From Gammaproteobacteria bacterium (GTDB lineage: Bacteria; Pseudomonadota; Gammaproteobacteria; UBA6429; Thiohalophilaceae), in contig JAOUNS010000001.1 in assembly GCA_029880855.1 (NCBI GenBank), positions 496,001 to 560,000 on the forward strand: DNA of 64,000 nucleotides, given 5' to 3'. Under the pieces are notes generated by a model that had not been told where the DNA came from, did not search any database, and saw nothing but the letters and a program-made list of their open reading frames with translations. A program made the translations under genes and the position numbers. The stretch's first letter is position 1; every line of letters starts with the position of its first letter. Positions 8,530 through 16,986 of this stretch are shown here, piece after piece.

Positions 8530-9794
8530 TTACGCGCCTCCAGGAAACGGGCCAGAAATTTCATGGCCGGCGCTTTCTCCACACCAGACAGGGTGAAGTG
8601 GCTGATTAAGCCCTTGTCAGTTTTATCCACTGTCGTGCTGATATACAACACATCAAACAGCCCTTTATATTTCTTATAGGCGCGACTGCAAAAGACGGCG
8701 CGTTCATCCGGCTTTTCCACAAAACCTTCATGACAAACATATTCGGTGACATCTTCTTCATACGCGCTGTTGCCCGGACCGGCGCCGCCATATAAACGCT
8801 GGAGCAAATTGGTGAACTGCAAACTGTTCAGCGAGATATTATCCACCCAGCTGTATTGCACTTCGATCATGCCGGTATTGAAACCTTGTTTGATATAGAC
8901 GGTTTCCTTGGGCCGGCACTGAATGGAAATGGTGGTGAACCGATCCTTGTTTTTTCTCGAATTGCCCTTGTCACCCCAACACGGGATAAAAGGCACAATC
9001 TCGTTTAATACATGCGCCTCACCCAGCCGGGTTGTTTTCCAGTCGGCCTGTAACACCGTTTGCATCAGTTCCTGCTGATTTTTGATCAGTTGCTGTTCGA
9101 TATGACGTTGATAATCCAGCTTGCCCGGTTTACGCGTCTGATATGACTCCAGCAATTTTAAGAGTTTTTTCGCCACCACCAGAAAGCCGACCTGATTACC
9201 GGCTGTGGCCACATTCACACCCACCACCTTGCCATCGCCGTCGATCACCGGCCCGCCGCTCATGCCGGGATTGATGGCGCCGGTAAAGTGAATGCGTTTG
9301 TAATAACTTTGTGTGGTATAGCCGTTATAGGTGCCGGGCACGACCGCCGTTCCCAGATCCAGCGGATTGCCCATGGAGTAAATGGAATCACCCTTGCGCA
9401 GCGTGGTTTTGCGAATTTCCAGCATGGGGGTATTTTTAGCGTGGAATTTCACCAGGGCGAGGTCATTGATAATATCGAAATCCTCGATCGTGATCGCCAC
9501 CACCTTGTTATCAACCGACACGGCCTCCAGATAGTATTTATCCGGCTCATGGATAAACTTCGAGACCACATGATAGTTGGTTACCATCAAGCCATCGCGG
9601 CTGACGACAAACCCCGAACCCAGCGCGGATTTACGCCGCGACTGCTTCTCCAGTACCTTGATCTGGTAAAGTCTGTCGGCATAGGCGGAAAATATTTGTT
9701 GCGGGTTCTCCGCCCGGACAGGCATTACCGCGATGAAAAATAATATCAGACAGGAAAAACGTAACAATGGACGACTCTTTATAATACGGTACAT
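8520..9794 (-). CDS. Trypsin-like (S1C type) periplasmic serine protease
   Basis: A 424-residue protein with a signal peptide ending near MPVRAEN (about 21-30). The trypsin-like fold carries a complete catalytic triad: His75 (VTNYHVV), Asp111 (INDLALVKF) and Ser179 (NPGMSGGPVID). There is no PDZ domain, unlike DegP/DegS. Instead about 200 residues of unrecognised sequence follow, with several Cys (HEGFVEK, CSRAYKKYKG region) that may form disulfides. It is coupled to the FHA membrane protein by a 10-base overlap. Together with the nearby PspA-like and two-component genes it suggests envelope quality control; the substrate is unknown. Confidence 0.9.
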   Translation of the reverse strand: MYRIIKSRPLLRFSCLILFFIAVMPVRAENPQQIFSAYADRLYQIKVLEKQSRRKSALGSGFVVSRDGLMVTNYHVVSKFIHEPDKYYLEAVSVDNKVVAITIEDFDIINDLALVKFHAKNTPMLEIRKTTLRKGDSIYSMGNPLDLGTAVVPGTYNGYTTQSYYKRIHFTGAINPGMSGGPVIDGDGKVVGVNVATAGNQVGFLVVAKKLLKLLESYQTRKPGKLDYQRHIEQQLIKNQQELMQTVLQADWKTTRLGEAHVLNEIVPFIPCWGDKGNSRKNKDRFTTISIQCRPKETVYIKQGFNTGMIEVQYSWVDNISLNSLQFTNLLQRLYGGAGPGNSAYEEDVTEYVCHEGFVEKPDERAVFCSRAYKKYKGLFDVLYISTTVDKTDKGLISHFTLSGVEKAPAMKFLARFLEARKWN

Positions 9795-9853
9795 AAACCG
9801 GTTTTCAGTATAGACCCTATTCCATCATTTCACCAGCAAGCCGACCCGGGCAT

Positions 9854-10975
9854 TCAACGCCGGGTTTGGTAGTAGTCATACCACTCAATCGCACCTGCAA
9901 CAAGCGCTACACAGGCCAGGATAAACAGGGTGATTTTAATCCAGCTATAGGGTCGTTCACCCTGCACCTCACCGGTCCGGGCATTGATCAACATGCGATA
10001 GACCGTGTTGCGATAACGATAGGCGCTGATCCAGACCGGCAGCAATATGTGTTTAAAGGTTAAATCGTGGTAACGGGTATTGATCGATTGAACACGCTGG
10101 TGGTCCCCGCCGATATCACGGCAAACCAGTTGATGGATCTCATCCTCCATGATCGACTTTGCCTCCTGGAATCCTTCCCGCAAGGTGATCTGATAGCTTT
10201 CTGTACTGAAACCGGTCAGAAATTTATCATCGAAAGGTACCAGATTTTCCAGGTCCCAGGGTGCCAGCCGATCGGCATATTTCTTCGGTAAAGAGGCCCC
10301 GGCCAATATCAAAATATCATTAAAGAACTCTCTAACCCGACCACTGACACTGTGCCAGCGTGTTTTGGTTACGGTTCTGGTTTTGGTCACCTGATTGCCG
10401 TTCTCGACAGTCGTATAGGTTTCGGTTTCATCATAGTCATCACCGCGCTCGCCGTGATATTTGGAAACCGTGTCCGCATCATAGGTCCAGTATGGGATAT
10501 ACATGCCGCTGAGCCTCCCTTCCCGACGTGCGAATTGTTGCAGATCACCCGGTGCAAACCATAAACTTTTCAGCCACTGCTGATAGCCGCTGTCTGCTTC
10601 CGAACGAAGAATTTTGAACGGCAGGAGTGAAGCGGGTTTGATTATCCGGTTGGATGTACTTTTTGTTACGGTCATGTGTTTGCCGCAAAAGGGACAGGCA
10701 TCCGCCACCACCCCCGGACTGAAGGTGGTCCGGGCATTGCACGCATCACAATTCACGGTCACGACTTCATAGGTGTCTGCGCTGTCTTCCACCTTGCCCA
10801 GCATGCCGAGCAGATCAAGTTCCCGAACCTGTTCAACCGACGCGGCGATTTCCTGTTCCATGCCGCAATAGGGACATTGCAAATGCCGGGTCCCCGGCTT
10901 GAATTGCAGACCGGCACTACACCCCTTGCAGGTGATTTCCTTCTGGTTTGTTGGTGATATCTCCGGAAATTCCAT
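9854..10975 (-). CDS. Double zinc-ribbon, C-tail-anchored protein
   Basis: A 373-residue protein with two N-terminal zinc ribbons: CxxC pairs at 16/19 and 34/37, then 76/79 and 94/97. The rest resembles the family often labelled as primosomal-protein-N'-like zinc-finger proteins, with the typical LLPFKI, WFAPGDLQ and MYIPYWTYDADT segments. There is no helicase or ATPase motif, so that label is misleading. A single membrane segment (about 345-363) lies just before a short basic tail, giving a tail-anchored topology with the ribbons in the cytoplasm. It lies 59 bases upstream of the protease gene on the same strand and probably belongs to that unit. Function unknown. Confidence 0.8.
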   Translation of the reverse strand: MEFPEISPTNQKEITCKGCSAGLQFKPGTRHLQCPYCGMEQEIAASVEQVRELDLLGMLGKVEDSADTYEVVTVNCDACNARTTFSPGVVADACPFCGKHMTVTKSTSNRIIKPASLLPFKILRSEADSGYQQWLKSLWFAPGDLQQFARREGRLSGMYIPYWTYDADTVSKYHGERGDDYDETETYTTVENGNQVTKTRTVTKTRWHSVSGRVREFFNDILILAGASLPKKYADRLAPWDLENLVPFDDKFLTGFSTESYQITLREGFQEAKSIMEDEIHQLVCRDIGGDHQRVQSINTRYHDLTFKHILLPVWISAYRYRNTVYRMLINARTGEVQGERPYSWIKITLFILACVALVAGAIEWYDYYQTRR

Positions 10976-11221
10976 ACATCCTCCCGCCCGGTATCCGCAA
11001 ATTCACATCCGCTATAACCGCTATACCGCATGTTCAATGAATAATACGCACTGCTCTTGTTTCCGGCAATGACATACCCGTACTGACCGGGCTCACAAAC
11101 CGCACACCCCTGCTTTCAACCCGGACTAAATTCGCAACTTCTCTTGTATCGCTATTGCCGGCCCCTTATGATTATGGCTGCATTTTCCGACCATACCTGA
11201 TCTGTTTGCGGATTCATCACC

Positions 11222-11518
11222 ATGGGAACCATCTATAAAGCAAGCTGCCCATGCGGCTTTGAGCAATTCAAACTGCTGCAGGGCCGTGGGCTGGACAGGA
11301 ATGCAGGCAGCCTGGAAATATTCCAGTGTGAAGGATGTCATGCGTTGATTAATGGTGAAGTCGATCAATCCGTGGACAGCCTGTTTGAACCCATTCCCTG
11401 TCCTGACTGCAAGGGTACGTTGCATCGCATGGGTGGTGACGCTGATCAGCACGCCTGGTATTGCCCTGAATGTCATGAAGAAACCCTGACGCTGACGATT
11501 ATCGGACTCTGGAACTAG
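11222..11518 (+). CDS. Small zinc-ribbon protein
   Basis: A 98-residue protein with four CxxC knuckles (CPCG about 9-11, CEGC, CPDC, CPEC), probably binding two zinc ions. No DNA-binding or enzymatic motif is visible and no family is recognised. It stands alone on the plus strand between two minus-strand genes. The even spacing of the knuckles over the whole length makes it a credible real gene despite its size. Confidence 0.65.
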   Translation: MGTIYKASCPCGFEQFKLLQGRGLDRNAGSLEIFQCEGCHALINGEVDQSVDSLFEPIPCPDCKGTLHRMGGDADQHAWYCPECHEETLTLTIIGLWN

Positions 11519-11543
11519 GATTCTGCTGCACCGGCCGGCGACC

Positions 11544-14186
11544 TCAGCTGTGTAATTTTGTCGGTAATAATTGCCCCACCGCCTCCTCCAGTGAACCAAG
11601 TAATTCGCATAATTGCTGTGGATCATTCATCTTCAGCACATTCTCCATCGACAACAGGATCCCGCTGACTTGCCGGTAACCGAGGTTGGCCGCCACCCCG
11701 CGCAGGTTGTGCAAGCGAAAGTTGATCTCCTCATTGCGCTGGTTTTCAATACAATTCCTGATTTGGACCACCTCGGTCGGCAGTCGCAAAATAAATCCAT
11801 TCACCAGTCGGGCAAAGTCCGGATCTTCAATCAGTAATCGCGAGACAAAAGGGTTATCCTGTTCAGTGGCATCCACCGGCAGATACTTCATCAACAAGAC
11901 AATGAGCCGATGACGATCAATAGGTTTGGAGAGAAACTCATTACAACCTGATTCAAGGCAGCGCTCCTGATTCTCAATGCGTGCATCGGCGGTCAATGCG
12001 ATCACCGGGGTGTAGCAGCCTTTGACACGCAGAATCTCTACTGTCGAATACCCGTCCAGCTCCGGCATTTGCATATCCAGCAAGATGAGGTTATACAAAT
12101 CCTGATTGATATCGATCATGTCGAGGGCCTGTTGACCATTACAGGCAAAGCTGACCTCAAGACCATGCTGTCTGAGCAATAATTCCAGCAGTTGCTGATT
12201 AACCAGATTATCATCCACGACCAGGACATGTCCCAGCAGGCCGATATTGTTCTCCTGACAGACCTGTGCCGTCTCCAGCACCGCATTATGCTCCGGTACT
12301 GCATAACACAGTTTGTGCCGGCTGTTTGCGCCGGCATTGATCTCAAACTCAAAGCGACTGCCCACACCGATTTCACTTTTCACCGTCAGCTCACCGCCCA
12401 ACAGATCAACCAATCTGCGACTGAGCGACAAACCCAATCCGGTGCCGCCGTATTTTCTTGTTGTGGAGACATCCGCCTGGGTAAACGGCAGGAAGATAAT
12501 CGCTTGTTGTTCATCGGTCAGACCTATCCCCGAATCAATCACCGCAAGTTGTAATTTCGCTCTCTCCACATCATAGGCAACATTGATCTTGATTAGTCCT
12601 GACTCGGTAAATTTGGCGGCATTGCCGCACAAGTTGATCAAAATTTGCCGCAGTTTGACCGGATCGGTTTCGATCCGCTCCGGCAACGGGAAGTTATAGG
12701 TAAGATGAAAACTCAAGCCTTTTTCTTCCGCCTTGGGTCGCATCAATGCATCCACATCCTGCAGGACGGCGAACAACGATTCCTCTATCAGCTCCACCAC
12801 CATTTTGCCCGACTCAACCTTGGACAGATCCAGGATGTTATTGATGACCTGCAGCAAGTGATGACCGCTCCTGACAATGGTTTGCAGTGAGCGATCCAGT
12901 TGTTCCTTATCGGGACGCAGATACAGCGAAGCTTCAGCAAAACCGATAATGGCATTCAGTGGCGTGCGAATTTCATGACTCATCGTGGCCAAAAACTCGC
13001 TCTTGGCCCGATTCGCGGCGACCGCCTCTTTCTTTTCCACAACAATTTTCTGGCTGATATCACGCTCAATCGCCACACTGACCCAGCGACCGATCAACTG
13101 GATAAGGTCCAGCTCTGTGTTGGAAAAGGGTTTGCTTCGGGCGGTGCGGTTGGCAAAGCACACTGTGCCGTATTTCCTGTCGTTCACCCAGATTGGAACC
13201 GCTGCATAGGTTTCGATGCGGGTTTTCTTATAGCTCGGATGATTTCTGTACTCGGACAGGGCGACATTGTGCAAGGCCAGCGGCAATTCGGTGGTGTAGA
13301 CAATACTGCAAAAGGTGTTTTCCAGTTCCTGAATCGGCTGGATAGAGGCCATGATGTCATCCGGCGCCACAATGTGGGTAACCGTATTGGTGTTTTCACT
13401 GACATTGATCAAACTGATCTTTGCCACTTCGGTATCCAGCAAGGCGCGACCAAAGTTCAGTGTTTCCCTAATCTGCTCATCAACACTCATGCCCGAGATG
13501 GCCGAGATTTCATACAGGGCGCGAATACGTTCGCCCTGTTTGATCAGTTCTTTTTCCGCTGACTCTTTTTTACGCAGGGTGAAAAACACCATAACTGCAA
13601 TAATCAACAGGATCAGTGATATGCCCAGGACAAACGGATAGGCCAGCTGGTTCCGGCTGTTATAGTTCTCAAACTTGTTTTCAATGGATTTGTTTTGAAA
13701 ACTGATCAGTCGGTTTAATTTGCTGACCGCCATTTCCTGATTGGGTTTAACGCTGGTCTCCAGAATGACCCGTGCTTTAATTCCGTCACCGCGATTGATC
13801 GCTTCCAGTAATTCATGGGTATATAGTTGCGATTGGGTGACATAGGGTGCGGTGTCCCGCCAGAGTTGTTTTTCTTCGTCGGTAAAATCGCCGGCCAGAA
13901 CAATGTCTCGCGTCTTTATGAACTCTTCCGCCAAATCCATGAGAATCAACATCTGTTCGTCCGCCTCAAAGGCATCTTCTGTGCCCAGCATGCGATACAG
14001 GGCGATGGTCCGGTTATGCATGGCATGGACCATTTTATGGATCAGGATCGCTTCCTGATTTTCACTCTTGACCAGTTCAAACAGGCTGGAGTTTTCCCGC
14101 AGAGTGACGACCCAGGCAACGATCAAAATCCACAGGACAACAAAGATGCTGACAAAGCCGGCGGTAACTTTATTAATTTTTTTCAT
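11544..14186 (-). CDS. BarA-like hybrid sensor histidine kinase (4HB-GAF-HisKA-HATPase-REC-HPt)
   Basis: An 880-residue protein. Two membrane helices (about 9-28 and 183-204) enclose a four-helix-bundle periplasmic sensor, followed by a GAF domain (about 220-385). The kinase core has HisKA His in ATMSHEIRTPLNA, N box NLCGNAAKF, G1 DSGIGL and G2 GGTGLGLSL. A receiver domain with LILLDMQMPELDG and a C-terminal HPt with the phosphorylatable His in LHNLRGVAANLG complete it. All relay residues are present, so a full His-Asp-His relay is expected, with an unknown response regulator elsewhere. It lies 206 bases downstream of the MNIO operon on the same strand, but co-transcription is not shown. Confidence 0.93.
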   Translation of the reverse strand: MKKINKVTAGFVSIFVVLWILIVAWVVTLRENSSLFELVKSENQEAILIHKMVHAMHNRTIALYRMLGTEDAFEADEQMLILMDLAEEFIKTRDIVLAGDFTDEEKQLWRDTAPYVTQSQLYTHELLEAINRGDGIKARVILETSVKPNQEMAVSKLNRLISFQNKSIENKFENYNSRNQLAYPFVLGISLILLIIAVMVFFTLRKKESAEKELIKQGERIRALYEISAISGMSVDEQIRETLNFGRALLDTEVAKISLINVSENTNTVTHIVAPDDIMASIQPIQELENTFCSIVYTTELPLALHNVALSEYRNHPSYKKTRIETYAAVPIWVNDRKYGTVCFANRTARSKPFSNTELDLIQLIGRWVSVAIERDISQKIVVEKKEAVAANRAKSEFLATMSHEIRTPLNAIIGFAEASLYLRPDKEQLDRSLQTIVRSGHHLLQVINNILDLSKVESGKMVVELIEESLFAVLQDVDALMRPKAEEKGLSFHLTYNFPLPERIETDPVKLRQILINLCGNAAKFTESGLIKINVAYDVERAKLQLAVIDSGIGLTDEQQAIIFLPFTQADVSTTRKYGGTGLGLSLSRRLVDLLGGELTVKSEIGVGSRFEFEINAGANSRHKLCYAVPEHNAVLETAQVCQENNIGLLGHVLVVDDNLVNQQLLELLLRQHGLEVSFACNGQQALDMIDINQDLYNLILLDMQMPELDGYSTVEILRVKGCYTPVIALTADARIENQERCLESGCNEFLSKPIDRHRLIVLLMKYLPVDATEQDNPFVSRLLIEDPDFARLVNGFILRLPTEVVQIRNCIENQRNEEINFRLHNLRGVAANLGYRQVSGILLSMENVLKMNDPQQLCELLGSLEEAVGQLLPTKLHS

Positions 14187-14392
14187 TCCCAGAGCAGTCT
14201 TGGTAAGCGTACTGACAAGTTTGTTACCTGTTCATATCGGCCAAATGAGCCAAATGTTCAGTATACGACGCAGGAATACCGTTGCTCTGTAACATTTCTC
14301 ACTTAAATAGAGGCTATCTTAACCAAACATGACAAGCACACTTGAGACATCGTCTGAGTTCTCAACACGACAGGCAAAGTACCTGCCGGGCG

Positions 14393-14932
14393 CTACCAGC
14401 CCGTCCCCAGATAGAAGATCCGTTGCTGCATCCTGCCGTCTTTGCGATACAGTAACTGTAATGCCGTCGTGTTTTTGCCGGCCACCATGACATCAGAGAC
14501 AATACCCAGACGGCAATACCGCCGCTGATAGACAAAGTCCAAGCGATTCCACTCGCTGCGATTCCAGGGCAGCCCCTCGTCCTGCAAATAGCGACAAAAA
14601 TGCCAGGCATCCTGCACATGCCGCCGCCAGGTGTCGGGCCAATATCGGCCGGCATAGGCATAAAAATGTGTCGCCGCCGCTTCGCCCAGACCGTTGAAGG
14701 AGAGGGGAATTATTTTCCATGCCTCACGCATGCGTTTTTTAAGCAACAGCTCGGCCTGTATCGCCAGTTGCTCGACCGGCAACGCAATGAAGAGGTGACG
14801 CTCGCCGGCGCAGATGCCAAGTTGGCCGGCAACCAATTCCGGGTCTTTGGCATACTGTTGACGCAACTCGGCATCGGACAACAGTTGTGCCAGCCCTTCA
14901 ATGCAGCTGATTGGCGATACAGCATTGCTCAA
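14393..14932 (-). CDS. Putative MNIO partner protein
   Basis: A 179-residue protein encoded directly after the MNIO gene, overlapping its end by 35 bases. I chose TTG 14932 because AGGAG lies 10 bases upstream; a longer TTG start at 14989 lacks a ribosome site. The protein is mostly helical (IEGLAQLLSDAELRQQYAKD, then VEQLAIQAELLLKKRMREAW), with a Trp/Tyr/His-rich middle (HFYAYAGRYWPDTWRRHVQD). MNIO enzymes normally need a small partner, such as MbnC or DUF2063-type proteins, that presents the substrate peptide. Position and size fit that role, but I do not recognise the family, so the role is inferred from context. Confidence 0.7.
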   Translation of the reverse strand: MSNAVSPISCIEGLAQLLSDAELRQQYAKDPELVAGQLGICAGERHLFIALPVEQLAIQAELLLKKRMREAWKIIPLSFNGLGEAAATHFYAYAGRYWPDTWRRHVQDAWHFCRYLQDEGLPWNRSEWNRLDFVYQRRYCRLGIVSDVMVAGKNTTALQLLYRKDGRMQQRIFYLGTGW

Positions 14933-15698
14933 GGTTGCACAGCTCCTGTTGCATTTGTTGTGTGGTCGGAAAATTGTTGTCCCGCTCAATTATGATCGCC
15001 TCAACGTTGCTGTAGGCCATCACGGTACGGGTTAATTCATAGAGTTCCTGTTGAATATTCTCTGCATGTGAGTCATACCAGGTATCCCCCTGCTTGTTGT
15101 AACCCACGAGGTGCAGTTGGCGGATATAGTGTGGCTCGATCTCATGCAACCACTGCAAGGCATCAAAGCCGTGATTACGACTGTTCACGTATAGATTGGT
15201 GACATCCAGCAACATGCCGCAACCCGACTGTTCGCACAGGCGGTTGATGAAGTCGGTTTCGGCGATGCTGCCCGGGACCTGCAAGTGGGTGGTAATGTTT
15301 TCCAGCAACAGCGGCTTGTGACAGGCCGCCATCACCTGTTGTGCATGCTCCACCAGATTGGCCAGGGCATCTTCGGTACAGGCAATGGGATTCAGGTGCC
15401 CCAGGTCCACACCACCGGCCCGGGTAAAGGCGATATGCTCGCTGATCCAAAGCGGATCGGCCGCCTGCACCACCGCCGCAAACTGCTGCAGATACTCCTT
15501 ATCCAGCGCCCCCGGTGTGCCCAGAGACAAACCCAACCCATGCACCAGAATCGGGTAGTGCTGTGCCAGTTTGTGCAACGTGGTCCGGTCGTCAAAGAAA
15601 TGTTCGGCGGTGATCTCCAGACAACTCATCTCCGCCGGTCGACTGTTAATCCAGCCGGCCAGTTGACTGCGATAACCGACACCGATCAGCTGCCGCAT
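14898..15698 (-). CDS. DUF692 multinuclear non-haem iron oxidase (MNIO)
   Basis: A 266-residue protein with a TIM-barrel pattern typical of DUF692 (MbnB/TglH-type). Conserved acidic and His positions are all present: His53 (VHGLGLSLG), Glu87-His88 (SEHIAF), Glu133-Asn134 (LLLENITT), Asp165 (LLDVTNLYVNSRNHG), His196 (LHLVG), Asp209 and His211 (YDSHAE) and Glu238 (IIERD). Known relatives use two or three irons and oxygen to rework cysteines of ribosomal peptides, for example into oxazolone/thioamide or thiooxazole. Start ATG 15698 lies inside the last codons of the upstream tail-protein gene. The Cys-rich tails of the two upstream products are the obvious candidate substrates (inference). Confidence 0.9.
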   Translation of the reverse strand: MRQLIGVGYRSQLAGWINSRPAEMSCLEITAEHFFDDRTTLHKLAQHYPILVHGLGLSLGTPGALDKEYLQQFAAVVQAADPLWISEHIAFTRAGGVDLGHLNPIACTEDALANLVEHAQQVMAACHKPLLLENITTHLQVPGSIAETDFINRLCEQSGCGMLLDVTNLYVNSRNHGFDALQWLHEIEPHYIRQLHLVGYNKQGDTWYDSHAENIQQELYELTRTVMAYSNVEAIIIERDNNFPTTQQMQQELCNLEQCCIANQLH

Positions 15699-16333
15699 CC
15701 ACCACCACCGCAACCACTGCCGCAACCGGCGGAGTCCCCACCGGTCTCACTGTTGGAACCACTGCCCCGGCCTCCACCGCTGCCTCCGCCACAACCTGCG
15801 CCACACCCCCCGGAACCGGAGCCATCAGAAGATCGTTTGTTGCGTACAAACAGCAACAGGCCCCCAAACAGCATCAATATGGCCAGAAAAATGCTATCCG
15901 GCAGCGTTAGCGTGGCGACGTCTGTCCAACCCAATACACCGATCAATTCATAACCGATCAAACCGGCATACGTCACCTGGTTGGTACGCAGCTTGCTGCG
16001 ATAGATAACCACCAACAACCAGATACCAAGGAACATAAACAGATAGGTCAAATTAAATGTCGGCCCATCCATCATTTGCACCACGGGGCGCAACAGGTAC
16101 AAGGTCAGGCTGATGATGATCGCCGCCACCAGCCAGATCCGCCGTATGACGGCTCTACGCCGATCATCGACAAGAACATGCTGTACAGCTTTTCCATCGG
16201 CCGTCAGTGCTTTGTGATATGTAAACGTGCGTTGACAGGCGGCACAGCGAAATGTTTTATAGGGTGAGGTATCTGCCGCAACCGTTCTGGCATGCAGGCA
16301 AACCGGACAATGAATCACTGTTGTGTCCGCCAT
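15686..16333 (-). CDS. Membrane protein with Cys/Gly-rich C-terminal tail (copy B)
   Basis: A 215-residue paralogue of the next gene upstream. I chose ATG 16333 because the N-terminus then reads MADTTVIHCPVCL, matching its neighbour, with AGGG just upstream. An N-terminal zinc ribbon (CPVC, CAAC) is followed by about four membrane segments (66-84, 96-112, 123-139, 147-165). The last 50 residues are almost only Gly, Ser and Cys with five Cys: CX3C, a gap containing Asn/Glu/Asp, then CX3CX4C, ending CGS. The tail composition resembles Cys/Gly-rich precursors next to MNIO genes. I recall an NCBIfam model (TIGR04222) of this architecture, unverified. Candidate MNIO substrate. Confidence 0.8.
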   Translation of the reverse strand: MADTTVIHCPVCLHARTVAADTSPYKTFRCAACQRTFTYHKALTADGKAVQHVLVDDRRRAVIRRIWLVAAIIISLTLYLLRPVVQMMDGPTFNLTYLFMFLGIWLLVVIYRSKLRTNQVTYAGLIGYELIGVLGWTDVATLTLPDSIFLAILMLFGGLLLFVRNKRSSDGSGSGGCGAGCGGGSGGGRGSGSNSETGGDSAGCGSGCGGGGCGS

Positions 16334-16353
16334 GCGGTTACCCTGTCCTGCTG

Positions 16354-16986
16354 TTAGCTGCCACAACCACCGCAACCGCCACAACTGCTGCCGCAGCCAC
16401 TACTGCAGCTGCTGCTGCAACTACTGCTGCAACTTCCGCCGCCACTACCGGAAGATGAGCCGTCACTGCGCAGAAAAAGCAAAAACCCGCCGCCCAGCAT
16501 CATGATAAACATCAAATCAAACTTGTGCATGCCTGCCGCCAGACCATCCACTAAACGGAGCAGACCGACAAACTCATAGACAAACAGACCCACCAGAGTG
16601 ACCACATTGTTGTGCAGCAGACGCCGGAAAAAAACCACCAGTATCCAGGTCGCAATAAACAACACCAGATAGCCGCCCAGAAACTCCGGGCCGCGCATGG
16701 CCTGCATCAGCGGCCGCAGGATGTAAAAGACAAACGCAAGCAGGACAATACCCATGACCAGTACCGGGAAGGTATGTTTGCCCTGTTGCTCATTGAGGGA
16801 TATGTCTGTGGCAACGGCTGCCTCGTGCGACGGCCCGGTTTGCGCATCCTTTACCGGCAGCCCTTTGCCAAAACGAAATGACCGGTCACAATTGCTGCAA
16901 AATACCGGTTTATCCGCCGGTGTATCCGTATAGAGCGTCTGCGCCTTGAGGCAGACCGGACATCGAATTACCGCTGTATCGGCCAT
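16354..16986 (-). CDS. Membrane protein with Cys/Ser/Gly-rich C-terminal tail (copy A)
   Basis: A 210-residue protein. ATG 16986 was chosen because it gives MADTAVIRCPVCL, parallel to copy B; ATG 17001 is the longer option. An N-terminal zinc ribbon (CPVC, CSNC) is followed by about four membrane helices (73-92, 99-118, 124-140, 155-172). The tail of about 37 residues has seven Cys in a strikingly regular array: four CX3 steps, then two CX2 steps, ending CGS. Full-length similarity to copy B, with a different tail pattern, indicates duplication followed by tail divergence. The tail probably lies on one side of the membrane as a tethered, modifiable peptide (inference). It overlaps the upstream nucleotidyltransferase gene by 19 bases. 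Confidence 0.8.
   Translation of the reverse strand: MADTAVIRCPVCLKAQTLYTDTPADKPVFCSNCDRSFRFGKGLPVKDAQTGPSHEAAVATDISLNEQQGKHTFPVLVMGIVLLAFVFYILRPLMQAMRGPEFLGGYLVLFIATWILVVFFRRLLHNNVVTLVGLFVYEFVGLLRLVDGLAAGMHKFDLMFIMMLGGGFLLFLRSDGSSSGSGGGSCSSSCSSSCSSGCGSSCGGCGGCGS

Noticed and set aside
9854-10975. Primosomal helicase (PriA-like)
   Set aside because: Zinc ribbons are present, but no Walker or helicase motif; the annotation label is misleading.
15285-15953. 222-codon plus-strand frame over the MNIO gene
   Set aside because: Pro/Gln-rich antisense translation of the Gly/Cys tail and MNIO; no support.
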